From contig DATIDD010000005.1 of the NCBI GenBank assembly GCA_035456465.1, positions 73,745 through 137,744 of the forward strand: DNA of 64,000 nt, read 5' to 3'. Position 1 is the first letter of the stretch. Every line of letters starts with the position of its first letter. A program made the position numbers and the translations under genes. The notes beneath the pieces were generated by a model. That model worked only from the letters and a program-made list of their open reading frames with translations, was not told the DNA's origin and did not search any database. Source of the DNA: DATHTC01 sp035456465 (GTDB lineage: Bacteria > Actinomycetota > Thermoleophilia > Gaiellales > Gaiellaceae). Below are positions 16,924 through 25,805 of the stretch, piece by piece.

Positions 16924-18302
16924 CACCGGTCCCCTCCCACCGACGACGGCACCGCGGCGAGCTCGCGCCGCACCTCGCGCTCGACGTGGCGAACCGTGTC
17001 CGCAAGCCGCTCGACGATCAGGTCCAGCTCCTGCTGCGTGGACACGAACGCCGGGGCGAGGAGGGTCTGGTCGCCCGCGTAGCCGTCGGCGGTCGGCTGC
17101 GTCGAGTAGACGAGCAGGCCGCGGCGCAGCGCCTCGAGGTCGATGCGGCGGGCGACCCGCAGCCCCGGCGGGAGGAACGACTCGCCGTCGCGCGGGTCGA
17201 CGTACTCGACCCCGAGCAGGAAGCCGTGGCCGCGCACCTCGCGCACGAGCTCGCAGCCGGACAGCGCCTGCTCGAGCGAGTCGCGCAGGACCGGGCCGAG
17301 CTCCCGGACACGCTCGACGAGGCGGTCCCGGGCCAGCCGGTCGACCACGGCCAGGCCGACGGCGCACGACAGCGGCGCGCCGTCCCAGGTGTGCCCGAGG
17401 TCGAAGACCCGGGAGCCGGCCGCCACCGCGTCGTACACGTGCTCGCGGCAGAGGACGGCCCCGATCGGCGCATAGCCGGCGCCGAGCCCTTTCGCCGTCG
17501 TGATCACGTCCGGGTCGATCGGCACGCGGTGGGCGGCGAACCAGGCGCCGGTTCGACCCAGGCCGGTCACGACCTCGTCGAACACGACGAGGAAGCCGTA
17601 CCGCGCGCGCCGCTCGTCGAGGCCGCGCCAGAACGCCTCGGGAGGGGCGTACGCCGGCAGGGCGGCCGCGCTCACCGGCTCGCAGCAGAACGCCGCGACC
17701 TCGTCGCCCCGCTCCTCCAGGATCGCGTCGAGCGCCGCGAGGGCCTCGGCGCCGGTCGGGTCGAGGCGCCACGTGGACGGCGGGATGTGCGGCTGCGGCA
17801 CGACGTAGGGCTCGTAGGGACGCGTCAGCCCGGGGCGGCCGGTCAGCGCGAGCGTCACCGCGGTCGGGCCGTGGTAGGCCTGTGCGGGCGAGACGATCAG
17901 CCAACGCCGCTCGTCGCCGCGCTCGACGTGGTAGCTCCGGACGAGGCGCACCGCGGTCTCGTTCGCCTCGGCCCCACCACTCGTGAAGTGCACGCGGGCG
18001 ACGTCCCCGCCGGCGAGCGCGACCAGGCGCCGAGCAAGCTCCTCCTGCGGCGGGCTGGTGAACTGCTGGTTGTAGAGGAACGACACGCGCTCGGACTGCG
18101 CGCGGCCGACGTCCGCCAGCTCGCGGTCGCCGTGCCCGAGGCTCGCGACCATCGCGCCGCCGCCGACGGCGTCCAGGTAGGCAGTGCCCTCGCGGTCGTA
18201 GAGCCACACGCCCTCGCCCCGCTCGATCAGCGGGTACGCGCGGTCGAGCTCGCGCGGGAACACCGCCGTCTCGGCCTCGCGCACGAGCACCGGCTCGCTC
18301 AT
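16923..18302 (-). CDS. Class III PLP-dependent aminotransferase
   Basis: A 459-residue fold-type I aminotransferase of the omega-amino acid/diamine group. The gly-rich cofactor loop FTSGGAEANETAVRL, the Asp motif LVVFDEVVTGLGRTGAWF and the PLP Lys in ITTAKGLGAGYAPIGAVL are intact, with GHTWDGAPLSCAVGLAV afterwards. Such enzymes move an omega-amino group to pyruvate or 2-oxoglutarate. Start ATG 18302 has GGAGG six bases upstream and overlaps the M20 stop as ATGA. Central catabolic enzyme of the operon. Confidence 0.92.
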   Translation of the reverse strand: MSEPVLVREAETAVFPRELDRAYPLIERGEGVWLYDREGTAYLDAVGGGAMVASLGHGDRELADVGRAQSERVSFLYNQQFTSPPQEELARRLVALAGGDVARVHFTSGGAEANETAVRLVRSYHVERGDERRWLIVSPAQAYHGPTAVTLALTGRPGLTRPYEPYVVPQPHIPPSTWRLDPTGAEALAALDAILEERGDEVAAFCCEPVSAAALPAYAPPEAFWRGLDERRARYGFLVVFDEVVTGLGRTGAWFAAHRVPIDPDVITTAKGLGAGYAPIGAVLCREHVYDAVAAGSRVFDLGHTWDGAPLSCAVGLAVVDRLARDRLVERVRELGPVLRDSLEQALSGCELVREVRGHGFLLGVEYVDPRDGESFLPPGLRVARRIDLEALRRGLLVYSTQPTADGYAGDQTLLAPAFVSTQQELDLIVERLADTVRHVEREVRRELAAVPSSVGGDR

Positions 18303-19636
18303 GCTGCCTCCGCAAGACCGCACCAGGCGACGATCGTGCGGGCGTACAGCCGGGCCGCGAGCTCGAGCTCGTCGATCCCGACCCACTCGTCGGGCGCGTG
18401 CGCGCGGCGCAGGTCGCCCGGGCCGAACGCGGGGCTCGGCGTGTCCGCGAACAGCGTCAGCAGCGCCCCGTCGTAGGTGGTGTCGATCCCCTCGGGCACG
18501 GCGTCGACGCCGAGCTCGCGAGCCGCCTCCCGCACCACGCCGACGATCGGCGCGGCCGCGTCGAGCTCCGACGGGGGGTAGTCCGTGTACCAGCTCCACG
18601 AGGGCGCGTGGGCGGCGAGCCAGTCGTCCGCGGCCGCTGCGACCGCGACCGCGCGCTCGATCTCGCCCCGCGGGATCGATCCGTACCCGCGCTCGTCGGC
18701 GTCTCCGGGGAGATAGGTCGTGTTGAGGTCGACCTCGCACCGTTCCGGGAGGTTCGAGATGAACGTGCCGCCGCGGATCCCCGTGGGATGGATCCCCGGC
18801 GTCCCGAGGAGCGGGTGCCGCTTGTCCTCGCGCCCCGCCCAGTCGTCGGTGAGCCCGTCGAGCGCCCCGAGCAGCACCGCCGCCTTCTGGATCGCGTTGA
18901 CGCCGCCGCCGTCGCGCCACGGCGGCTGGTTCATCTCGGCGTGCGCGGACCGGCCCGGGACGGTGAGCGTGCCGTGCAGCAGCCCACGCGTCGCGACCCA
19001 GAGGTTGAAGCGCGTCGGCTCGGGCACGAGTCCGGCGTCGGCGCGGTGACCGCGGGCGATCGCGGCGATCGTCCCCATCGCACAGGTCTCTTCGTCCGGC
19101 ACCGTCTCGAACACCACGTCGCCGGCGAGACGGACGCCGCAGGCGGACAGCGCCTCGAGCGCGAACAGGGCCGCCGCGACCCCGCCCTTCATGTCGACGG
19201 CGCCGCGGCCGTACACGCGGCCGTCCCGCACCTCGGCCTCGAACGGCGGTGACGTCCAGCCCGCGGGGTCGCCGGCGTCGACGACGTCGATGTGCCCGTT
19301 GATCACCAGCGAGCGCCCGCCGCCCGCGCCGCGGAGCGTGCCGACCGTGAGCGGGCGACCCCGCCAGTGGTGCCACGGCGGCATCATCGGGTGGTCGGCG
19401 AGCTCGCGGGCGTCCGGCTCCCAGTGGTCGACCTCCGCGCCCAGCGCCGCGAGCCGGCCGGCGACGAGCTCCTGCAGCTCGCGCTCCTGGTTCGTGGTGC
19501 GCGCCGAGCCGGGCGAGAGGTCGACGGACGTCGTGTCGAGCCGGACGAGCGTCCGCACGAGCTCCACGAGGTCCTGCTCGTGGTCGTGGATCCAGCCGTC
19601 GATCCCTGCCGGGGAAAGGACCCGACCCAAGGCCAA
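18299..19636 (-). CDS. M20 family metallopeptidase/deacylase
   Basis: A 445-residue ArgE/DapE/ACY1-like zinc hydrolase. Metal ligands and catalysis are visible in LVINGHIDVVDAGDP (His, Asp), YGRGAVDMKGGVAA (bridging Asp), VPDEETCAMG (catalytic Glu pair) and the late acid in FGPGDLRRAHAPDEWV. The dimerisation domain carries GRSAHAEMNQPPW. Such enzymes cleave N-acyl groups or dipeptides. A TTG start at 19636 is chosen because AGAGGATCAT stands just before it; this also puts the start nine bases after the GntR stop. Second gene of the operon. Confidence 0.88.
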   Translation of the reverse strand: MALGRVLSPAGIDGWIHDHEQDLVELVRTLVRLDTTSVDLSPGSARTTNQERELQELVAGRLAALGAEVDHWEPDARELADHPMMPPWHHWRGRPLTVGTLRGAGGGRSLVINGHIDVVDAGDPAGWTSPPFEAEVRDGRVYGRGAVDMKGGVAAALFALEALSACGVRLAGDVVFETVPDEETCAMGTIAAIARGHRADAGLVPEPTRFNLWVATRGLLHGTLTVPGRSAHAEMNQPPWRDGGGVNAIQKAAVLLGALDGLTDDWAGREDKRHPLLGTPGIHPTGIRGGTFISNLPERCEVDLNTTYLPGDADERGYGSIPRGEIERAVAVAAAADDWLAAHAPSWSWYTDYPPSELDAAAPIVGVVREAARELGVDAVPEGIDTTYDGALLTLFADTPSPAFGPGDLRRAHAPDEWVGIDELELAARLYARTIVAWCGLAEAA

Positions 19637-19645
19637 ATGATCCTC

Positions 19646-20383
19646 TCACCGGTGCCTGGACCGGTCAAGCGCGAGCGACGCGAGCAGCGTGCGAATGGCG
19701 TCGTCCGCGTGGAGAACGTGCGCCGCCATCGCGTCGCGGGCGCGCTCGGCGTCGCGCGCGGCGATCGCGTCGCGGATGCGTCCGTGCTCCTCGTTCGACC
19801 AGGCGTGCCACGCCGGCGAGTCGGGGAGCGCCTCGAGGGCGTCGTTGAGCACCAGCCGGACGCGCTCCACGCTCTCGGCGAGGAAGCGGTTGCCCGAGGC
19901 GCGGCCGACGGCGAGGTGGAACGCGGTGTCGTGCTCCATGAACTCGGCATCCGCCGAGGCCGCGGCCGTGGCCTCGTACTCGGCCGCGATGGCGGCGCGG
20001 TCCGCGTCCGGGGCGGCGAGCGCTGCGAGCGCCGCGGCGGCCGGCTCGACGGCGAGGCGGAAGGTCAGCGCCTCCTCGATCTCCGGCCCGGTACGGCGGA
20101 GGCTGCCGAGCAGGCGCCCGGCGCCGTTCTCGTCGACGACGCCGACCACGAAGGTCCCGCCGAGCCGGCCGCGCCGGCGCTCGACGAGCCCTTCGGCCTC
20201 CAGCAGCCTGATCGCGCGCTGCACCGTCGCGCGGCCGACGCCGAAGAGGCGCGCGAGGTCCCGCTCGGCAGGCAGCGCGCCGCCGGGGCCGACGAGGCGG
20301 AGCCCGATCTGGCGCCGAAGCTGCTCCGCGACCTCCTCGTGGGCGCGCGGCGAGACGATCGGCCGGAACGGGAAGCGCGTCAT
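19646..20383 (-). CDS. GntR/FadR-type transcriptional regulator
   Basis: A 245-residue regulator. The winged-helix N-terminus has EEVAEQLRRQIGLRLVGPG, LPAERDLARLFGVGRATVQR and RLLEAEGLVERRRGRLGGTF, typical GntR DNA binding. The C-terminus is an all-helical FCD ligand-binding domain (EFMEHDTAFHLAVGRASGN, then ERARDAMAAHV with the metal-ligand His). It heads the seven-gene operon, with 9 bases to the next start, so it very likely represses its own operon until the substrate or an intermediate binds. The 101 bases up to the divergent CBS gene are the probable operator region; CGCCGGAA occurs twice there (about 20,403 and 20,429). Confidence 0.9.
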   Translation of the reverse strand: MTRFPFRPIVSPRAHEEVAEQLRRQIGLRLVGPGGALPAERDLARLFGVGRATVQRAIRLLEAEGLVERRRGRLGGTFVVGVVDENGAGRLLGSLRRTGPEIEEALTFRLAVEPAAAALAALAAPDADRAAIAAEYEATAAASADAEFMEHDTAFHLAVGRASGNRFLAESVERVRLVLNDALEALPDSPAWHAWSNEEHGRIRDAIAARDAERARDAMAAHVLHADDAIRTLLASLALDRSRHR

Positions 20384-20472
20384 CGAGCGTGGCCGACGGA
20401 GTCGCCGGAAACGGAGGCCGCCTGCGCCGGAAGCGCGCCCACGGGCGAACGCTAGCGCCGCGCGGGCCGCTG

Positions 20473-20487
20473 TAGGCTCACCCGGTG
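20473..20487 (+). promoter_or_regulatory. Leaderless promoter -10 box for CBS gene
   Basis: TAGGCT at 20473-20478, six bases, then the GTG start at 20485, giving a leaderless transcript. Confidence 0.5.
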
Positions 20488-21273
20488 CTCGTCGCCGACG
20501 TCATGACGCACGGGCTCGTGACGTGCCCGCCCGGAACGCCGCTCGGGGAGGCCGCGGCGCTCCTCGTCTGGCGCAGGGTGCACGCAGTCGTGGTCGCCGA
20601 GGACGACGGCGTGCCCCTCGGAGTCCTCTCGGACGCCGACCTCCTCGCCGGCGAGTGGCTCGCGGCCGACGAGCAGCGTCTCGCGACGTTGCGCGCCATG
20701 ACCGCCGGCGAGCTGATGACCGCCCCCGTCGAGACGATCGCGATCGGCGCCGAGGTCGCCGAGGCCGCGCGGCGGCTCCGTGCGGCGCACCTGTCGCGGC
20801 TCGTCGTCGAGGACGAGGGGGGCGCCGTGGGCGTCGTCTCGGTGTCGGACCTCGTCCGGTCGATCGTGCCGGGCGACGTCCGGCGAGCCACCGTCGCGGA
20901 CGTGATGACCCGCGGGTTCGTCGCCTGCCGCGACGACACGCCTGCTCGGGCGGTCGCGCGGTTGATGACGGAACGCAGCTCCCGCTCCGTCCTCGTCCTC
21001 GGCCACGGCGGCCGCGCGACCGGCGTCGTCACCGGCCACGACCTCCTGCCGCTCGTCGAGGACGGCGTCGAGCGGACCGCCGGGGAGCTGATGAGCCCGC
21101 CGCTCACCGTGGCGCCCGGCGCCTCGCTCGCCGACGCCGCGGACGCGCTCGTGCGGAACGAGGTGCACCGGCTCGTCGTCGTCGCCGACGGCGAGGGCGG
21201 GACGCCGCTGGGGATCCTCTCGACCTGGGACCTCCTGGCCGAGATGGCGGCGCCCGGGTCGGTCTGGCGCTAG
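20485..21273 (+). CDS. Four-CBS-domain protein
   Basis: A 262-residue protein made of four consecutive CBS motifs, each opened by a V/A-xx-[VL]-M-T/S block: VADVMTHGLVTCPPGTPL, AGELMTAPVETIAIGAEV, VADVMTRGFVACRDDTPA and AGELMSPPLTVAPGASLA. Each ends with the GVLSDADLL-type strand-helix. Two Bateman modules therefore form one CBS disk, a usual sensor of adenine nucleotides. No enzymatic or membrane domain is attached, so it probably regulates a partner. The last 4 bases overlap the convergent gene. Confidence 0.9.
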   Translation: MLVADVMTHGLVTCPPGTPLGEAAALLVWRRVHAVVVAEDDGVPLGVLSDADLLAGEWLAADEQRLATLRAMTAGELMTAPVETIAIGAEVAEAARRLRAAHLSRLVVEDEGGAVGVVSVSDLVRSIVPGDVRRATVADVMTRGFVACRDDTPARAVARLMTERSSRSVLVLGHGGRATGVVTGHDLLPLVEDGVERTAGELMSPPLTVAPGASLADAADALVRNEVHRLVVVADGEGGTPLGILSTWDLLAEMAAPGSVWR

Positions 21274-22061
21274 CCGAGGGCCTCCTCGGGCAGCTCGTAC
21301 CAGCGCACGCGCTCGCCGACGCGCGCCCGCAGCCGCCACCCGCGGGACTTCGGCTCCGCGTCGAGCCGCGACCGGAGCTCGGCGACGCGCCGCTCGACCG
21401 TCGCTGCGCGGGCGTCGTCGAGGTAGAGGTGGGCATCGCTCCGAAGGCGGTCGAGGTTGGACGTGATCGTCCGCCACAGGCCCCAGTCCGCCGCGCACAG
21501 CGCCGCGATCCGGCTCGCGTTGATCGCGTCGCCGTCGTGGCCCGCGACCTCGTGGCCGTCGAGGAGCGCGACCGTGTCGCGGACGTCCTTCTCGTTGAGC
21601 TCGACGATCTGGAGCTTCGTCAGCAACAGCTCCGCCAGCGGCACGGTGGCGGCCTCGAGGTCGAGCCGATCGCCGATGGGGATCGAATGACACATCGCGA
21701 ACTCGCCGACGAAGACGTCGGCCTTCCGCTCGCGCTCGAGGTCGAGGAACATGAGCCGGCGCTTCCCGTGGAGCGCGTTGAACTCGACGTGCGGCTCGTA
21801 GCCCCCTCCGCGGAACAGCCGCGACACCTCGCCCGAGGAGCCGCGGGCGGCGGCGAAGTCGAGGTCCCCGTAGTCCCGCGCGAGCGTGTCCGGAAGCGGC
21901 CCAGGCGCGCGCAGGCGCACGGCCGCCCCGCCCAGGAGCCGCAACGTCACACCGGCCTCGTCTGCGAGTCGGAGCAGCCTCCTGGCCTCGTCGACGATGT
22001 CGGCGGAGGTCGGCGCCACGCGCTGGACCATACTCGGCGGCTTCGTGCCCTCCGCCGTCAC
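21270..22061 (-). CDS. Nucleotidyltransferase-fold protein of unknown role
   Basis: About 263 residues from GTG 22061 (or 253 from ATG 22031). The motif RLLGGAAVRLRAP and then DYGDLDFAAARG gives a GG-x-A start and a D-x-D acid pair reminiscent of minimal or AbiEii-type nucleotidyltransferases. A later ELLLTKLQIVELNEKDVRD segment fits the helix that follows in such folds (KLxALxxRxxxRD). The usual GS motif is replaced by GG. The upstream GTG has GGGAG seven bases before it. Activity and target are unknown; there is no neighbouring antitoxin-like gene, so a toxin role is not indicated. Confidence 0.65.
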   Translation of the reverse strand: MTAEGTKPPSMVQRVAPTSADIVDEARRLLRLADEAGVTLRLLGGAAVRLRAPGPLPDTLARDYGDLDFAAARGSSGEVSRLFRGGGYEPHVEFNALHGKRRLMFLDLERERKADVFVGEFAMCHSIPIGDRLDLEAATVPLAELLLTKLQIVELNEKDVRDTVALLDGHEVAGHDGDAINASRIAALCAADWGLWRTITSNLDRLRSDAHLYLDDARAATVERRVAELRSRLDAEPKSRGWRLRARVGERVRWYELPEEALG

Positions 22062-22087
22062 GGCGCGGCTCCCGGCCGGCGGGGCGG

Positions 22088-23191
22088 CTAGACCCCGACG
22101 ACGATCGTCACCTGCGCGTTCGGCGGCGCCTCGCGGCCCGCCGGCGGCACCTGCCGGAGCACCGTGCCCACCTGCGCCGGGTCCGGAGCCGCCTCCTCGA
22201 CCACGCGCACGCGGAAGCCGGCGTCCTCGAGCTGCGTCGTCGCGTCCTCCTGGGCGAGGCCGGTCACGTCGGGCACGGCCGTCGCCTGCGGCCCGCGCGA
22301 GACGCTCAGCGCGACGGTCGAGCCGCGGCGGACATCGGCGCCGGCGGCCGGGTCCTGGTCGACCACGGTGCCGGCCGGCTCGCCCGAGTCCACCTCTGTC
22401 GGCGCGGCGGCGAGCCCGGCCTGCTCGAGCGCCGCCACGGCGTCGTCGAGCGCCGATCCCGTCACATCCGGGACGGCCACGGTGCCGGGGCCGCCCGAGA
22501 CGTTGATCCGGACGTTCGACCCGCGCTCTGCGTCCTCCCCCGCCTTCGGCGACTGCGCGACGACGACGCCCTCGGGCTCGGAGGACGGCACGGTCGCCGC
22601 GGTCGCCTTCAAGCCCGCATCCTCGAGGCGCGCCGTCGCCTGTGCCTGCGGGAGCCCGACGACGCTCGGCACGGTGGTCGTCGCCGGACCGGCGGACACG
22701 GTCAGGCCCACGGTGCTGCCATCGGCGGCCTCCGTCCCTCCCGGCGGCTGCTGCGCGACGACCACGTCCTTCGCGGCCTCGTCGCTCGGGCGCCGGACGA
22801 CCGCGACGACGAATCCCTCGTCCGTCAGCCGCGTACGCGCCTCCTCGACCTGCAGCCCGACGACGTCCGCCACGGGCTTGAGCCCCGGCTGGCCCGAGCC
22901 GCCGTCGTCGCGGGTGAACCACCACAGCACCGCGAGGCCCACGACCACGATCGCGAGGAGCAGGAGCAGCCACGGCCAGAGCCCGCGGTCCGGGGCCGGC
23001 GCGGCTCCCGGCGGCGGCCCCGGCCCCCGCGGCTCCTCGCGCACGACGTCCTCGCGCAGACGATCCTCGCGCACGCGCGTCGGCTCCTCCCGCGACGGCG
23101 GCAGCACGTGCGTCTCGCCCTCGCGCGGGAGCACCCGCGTCTCGTCGGTCTCCCCCTCGTCGGGGTCCCACGGCGGCGGCATCGAAGTCAC
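22088..23191 (-). CDS. Membrane-anchored PASTA-repeat protein
   Basis: A 367-residue protein: an acidic, Pro-rich cytoplasmic N-terminus (approx. 1-85), one membrane helix (LWPWLLLLLAIVVVGLAVLW), then about five extracytoplasmic PASTA domains, each starting VPSVVGL, VPDVTGS, VPDVTGL or similar and each with GxxVxxQxPxxG. PASTA domains usually bind peptidoglycan or muropeptides at the end of PknB-type kinases or PBPs. Here no kinase domain is present, so it may be a partner or decoy for such a kinase. Start GTG 23191 is chosen over an upstream GTG that would enter the divergent gene's promoter. Confidence 0.87.
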   Translation of the reverse strand: MTSMPPPWDPDEGETDETRVLPREGETHVLPPSREEPTRVREDRLREDVVREEPRGPGPPPGAAPAPDRGLWPWLLLLLAIVVVGLAVLWWFTRDDGGSGQPGLKPVADVVGLQVEEARTRLTDEGFVVAVVRRPSDEAAKDVVVAQQPPGGTEAADGSTVGLTVSAGPATTTVPSVVGLPQAQATARLEDAGLKATAATVPSSEPEGVVVAQSPKAGEDAERGSNVRINVSGGPGTVAVPDVTGSALDDAVAALEQAGLAAAPTEVDSGEPAGTVVDQDPAAGADVRRGSTVALSVSRGPQATAVPDVTGLAQEDATTQLEDAGFRVRVVEEAAPDPAQVGTVLRQVPPAGREAPPNAQVTIVVGV

Positions 23192-23226
23192 GACTTCAAT
23201 CCTGCCGGTTCGCGAGACTGTGCGCG

Positions 23227-24324
23227 ATGGCAACGGCGGCAGGCACCGGGACGCTTCCGTACGCGTGGTACGTCGACCCCGACGTCGAGCGTCGGGAGCA
23301 GGAGCGCATCTTCCGCCGAACGTGGCAGTACGTCGGCCACGCCGGCCAGGCGCCGGAGCAGGGGACGTGGTTCACCGGCCGCTGCGGCGACGTGCCCGTG
23401 CTCGTGACACGGGCTCGTGACGGCGTGCTGCGGGCGTTCCTCAACGTCTGCCGGCACCGGGGGTCGCTGCTCGCGGAGGGAGCGGGTCGCCGCGCAACCG
23501 TCCAGTGCCCCTACCACGCGTGGACGTACGAGCTGGACGGCACCCTCCGCAGCGCCCCCCGCGTGCCGCAGGAGGGCGGCGTCGACACCGAGGCGCTCGG
23601 GCTCGTCCCGCTCGCGCTCGACAGGTGGGGCCCGTTCGTGTTCGTCAACCCCCACCCGGGCGCCTCCCCCCTCGCCGACACGCTCGGAGACCTCCCGGAG
23701 CTCGTGGCGGGTGCCGGCGTCGAGGTCGACGCGCTCGTCTGGCACTCCCGGGCGACGTCGACGTACGCCGCCAACTGGAAGGTGTGCTGCGAGAACTACC
23801 TCGAGTGCTACCACTGCCGCGTCGCGCATCCCGGCCTCGTCGAGGTGCTCGACGTCTCCCCAGGCGCCTACGGGCTCGACGCGAGCCGGTGGTTCTCGAC
23901 GCAGGTGGGGCCGTTGCGCGAGGACGCCGCGGCCGGCTTCGACCCGCACGGCGACGTGCCGCGCGGCCAGTTCCACTTCCTCTTCCCCAACGCGACCATC
24001 AACCTCGCGCCGGGCCGGCAGAACCTCTCGATCGGCCCCGCACTGCCGGACGGCCCCGAGCGGACGACGCGCTTCCTCGACTACTTCTTCGCCGCGGACG
24101 TCGACGAGGCCTGGATCGCGGAGTACCTGGCGTGGGACGACCAGGTGGGGGCGGAGGACGCCGCGCTCGTCGAGCGCGTCCAGCGCGGGCTCCGCTCGGG
24201 GCTCCTCGACGGCGGCGTGCTGCTCCCCGAGAGCGAGCGGCTGATCGCGCACTTCGACCGGCTCGTCGTCGACGCCCTCGACCGGGTCGGCGAGGGCCGG
24301 GCGGGCGTGAGCACGCACAGGTGA
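23227..24324 (+). CDS. Rieske non-heme iron oxygenase, alpha subunit
   Basis: A 365-residue aromatic-ring-hydroxylating dioxygenase-type oxygenase. The Rieske cluster ligands are in VCRHRGSLLAEG (Cys, His) and CPYHAWTYELDG (Cys, His). The mononuclear iron site is CCENYLECYHCRVAHPGL (two His) with an Asp in WDDQVGAEDAAL. The family includes ring-hydroxylating dioxygenases and choline/glycine-betaine or stachydrine demethylases; the single-subunit context and C-terminus favour the latter group. No reductase or ferredoxin gene is adjacent, so electron donors must be elsewhere. Confidence 0.88.
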   Translation: MATAAGTGTLPYAWYVDPDVERREQERIFRRTWQYVGHAGQAPEQGTWFTGRCGDVPVLVTRARDGVLRAFLNVCRHRGSLLAEGAGRRATVQCPYHAWTYELDGTLRSAPRVPQEGGVDTEALGLVPLALDRWGPFVFVNPHPGASPLADTLGDLPELVAGAGVEVDALVWHSRATSTYAANWKVCCENYLECYHCRVAHPGLVEVLDVSPGAYGLDASRWFSTQVGPLREDAAAGFDPHGDVPRGQFHFLFPNATINLAPGRQNLSIGPALPDGPERTTRFLDYFFAADVDEAWIAEYLAWDDQVGAEDAALVERVQRGLRSGLLDGGVLLPESERLIAHFDRLVVDALDRVGEGRAGVSTHR

Positions 24325-24330
24325 GGAGCC

Positions 24331-24362
24331 GGGCGCGGCGGCCACCCCCAACCGCCGCGCCC
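24331..24362 (+). terminator. Strong GC hairpin after the oxygenase gene
   Basis: GGGCGCGGCGG (24331-24341) and CCGCCGCGCCC (24352-24362) form a perfect 11-bp stem with a 10-base loop, just after the oxygenase stop codon. It lacks a T-run, common for terminators in this GC range. Confidence 0.55.
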
Positions 24363-24537
24363 TACTCGCTCCCCCCTGTTTCCCGCCGGCGGGCGGCGCC
24401 GTCGGGCGGGAGAGGGTAGCGGCGGCCCTTCCGACTCGCAAGAGAGAAGGAAGGCCCTGGTCGGACAGGAGGGGAGGACCGCCCTGTTTGGAAGGGATCG
24501 CGTGCGGAAAGGAGCGATTCTCGCAGCTTCGCGTCCC

Positions 24538-24566
24538 TTGATCCCCACCAGACCCCTCCGTAGGAT
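24538..24566 (+). promoter_or_regulatory. Promoter of the sugar ABC transporter operon
   Basis: TTGATC (24538-24543), a 17-base spacer and TAGGAT (24561-24566) make a sigma-70-like promoter 28 bases before the ATG. A CGGGAGG ribosome site lies at about 24582-24588. The remaining bases between 24363 and 24537 hold purine-rich sequence with no gene. Confidence 0.6.
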
Positions 24567-24593
24567 CGGCTCGTCCTCGCCCCGGGAGGTGCC

Positions 24594-25805
24594 ATGGCCG
24601 GCGTGACGTTCGACCGCGTCAGCAAGATCTACCCGGACGGCACGCGTGCCGTGAACCAGATCGACCTCGGGATCGAGGACGGCGAGTTCATGGTGCTGGT
24701 CGGGCCGTCGGGGTGCGGCAAGACCACCGCGCTGCGCATGGTCGCCGGGCTCGAGGAGATCTCGGAGGGGGTGCTCCGCATCGGCGAGCGGGTCGTGAAC
24801 CACGTCCCCTCGCGCGACCGCGACATCGCGATGGTGTTCCAGAGCTACGCCCTCTATCCGCACCTGTCGGTCTACGACAACATCGCCTTCGGCCTGAAGC
24901 TGGCCAAGACGCCGAAGGCCGAGATCGAGAAGCGCGTCCACGACGCCGCTCAGATCCTCGGCCTCGAGGGGCTGCTCGACCGCAAGCCCCGCGCGCTCTC
25001 CGGCGGGCAGCGCCAGCGCGTGGCGATGGGTCGCGCGATCGTCCGCCAGCCGCAGGCGTTCCTGATGGACGAGCCGCTGTCGAACCTCGACGCGAAGCTG
25101 CGCGTGCAGATGCGCGCCGAGATCGCGGGCCTCCAGCAGGACCTCGGCGTGACGACGATCTACGTGACGCACGACCAGACCGAGGCGATGACGATGGGCG
25201 ACCGCGTGGCCGTGATGCGCAAGGGCGAGCTGCAGCAGGTCGCGGGGCCGCAGGAGCTCTACGACCGGCCGGTCAACCTCTTCGTCGCCGGCTTCATCGG
25301 CAGCCCGGCGATGAACATGCTCGAGGCCACGCTCCAACGCGCCAACGGCGGCGTCGCCGTCCAGATCGGCGACCAGACGATCGAGCTCGGAGAGTCGGTG
25401 CTCTCCGACCGGCCGGCGCTGAAGGACTACGACGGGCGCACGGTGATCGTCGGCATCCGGCCGGAGGACCTCGAGGACGGCACGCTCGAGCAGGACACGC
25501 CGGCGGGCCGCCGCCTCAAGGGCACGGTCGAGCTGACGGAGGCGCTCGGCGCCGAGGTGATGGTGCACTTCCACGTGGACGCGAAGCCCGCGGTAACCGA
25601 GGACGTGCGCGAGCTGGCGGTCGACCGCGGCGACCCGGGCGAGCTCACGCAGACCGAGGGCGCGACGCTCGTCGGCCGGTTCGGGCCGAGGACGCGTGTC
25701 CGCAAGGGCGAGGAGACCGAGGTCGCCGTCGACACTCGCGTCCTCCACTTCTTCGATCCCGAGTCGGGACTCGGGATCTACCACGGAAAGGAGCCGGTCG
25801 GATGA
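24594..25805 (+). CDS. Sugar ABC transporter ATPase, MalK/UgpC type
   Basis: A 403-residue ATPase. Walker A is LVGPSGCGKTTALRM, the Q-loop is in MVFQSYALYPHLSVYDN, the signature is LSGGQRQRVAMGRA, Walker B is FLMDEPLSNLDAK and the H-loop is VTHDQTEAMTMGD. The C-terminal regulatory TOBE/MalK-type OB folds (GRTVIVGIRPEDLED, GTVELTEALGAEVMVHFHV) extend to the end. They show it belongs to the carbohydrate-uptake CUT1 group. First gene of the transporter operon; its stop overlaps the next ATG (ATGA). Confidence 0.95.
   Translation: MAGVTFDRVSKIYPDGTRAVNQIDLGIEDGEFMVLVGPSGCGKTTALRMVAGLEEISEGVLRIGERVVNHVPSRDRDIAMVFQSYALYPHLSVYDNIAFGLKLAKTPKAEIEKRVHDAAQILGLEGLLDRKPRALSGGQRQRVAMGRAIVRQPQAFLMDEPLSNLDAKLRVQMRAEIAGLQQDLGVTTIYVTHDQTEAMTMGDRVAVMRKGELQQVAGPQELYDRPVNLFVAGFIGSPAMNMLEATLQRANGGVAVQIGDQTIELGESVLSDRPALKDYDGRTVIVGIRPEDLEDGTLEQDTPAGRRLKGTVELTEALGAEVMVHFHVDAKPAVTEDVRELAVDRGDPGELTQTEGATLVGRFGPRTRVRKGEETEVAVDTRVLHFFDPESGLGIYHGKEPVG

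Noticed and set aside
20452..21693. Long minus-strand frame opposite the CBS gene
   Set aside because: Four clear CBS motifs are read on the plus strand; the opposite frame is composition noise.
21270..22061. Toxin of an AbiE-type toxin-antitoxin pair
   Set aside because: The nucleotidyltransferase-like motif is present, but the neighbour genes are a PASTA protein and a CBS protein, with no antitoxin-like gene.
24363..24537. A possible regulatory leader or riboswitch before the ABC operon
   Set aside because: Purine-rich sequence with weak stems only; no known aptamer motif recognised.
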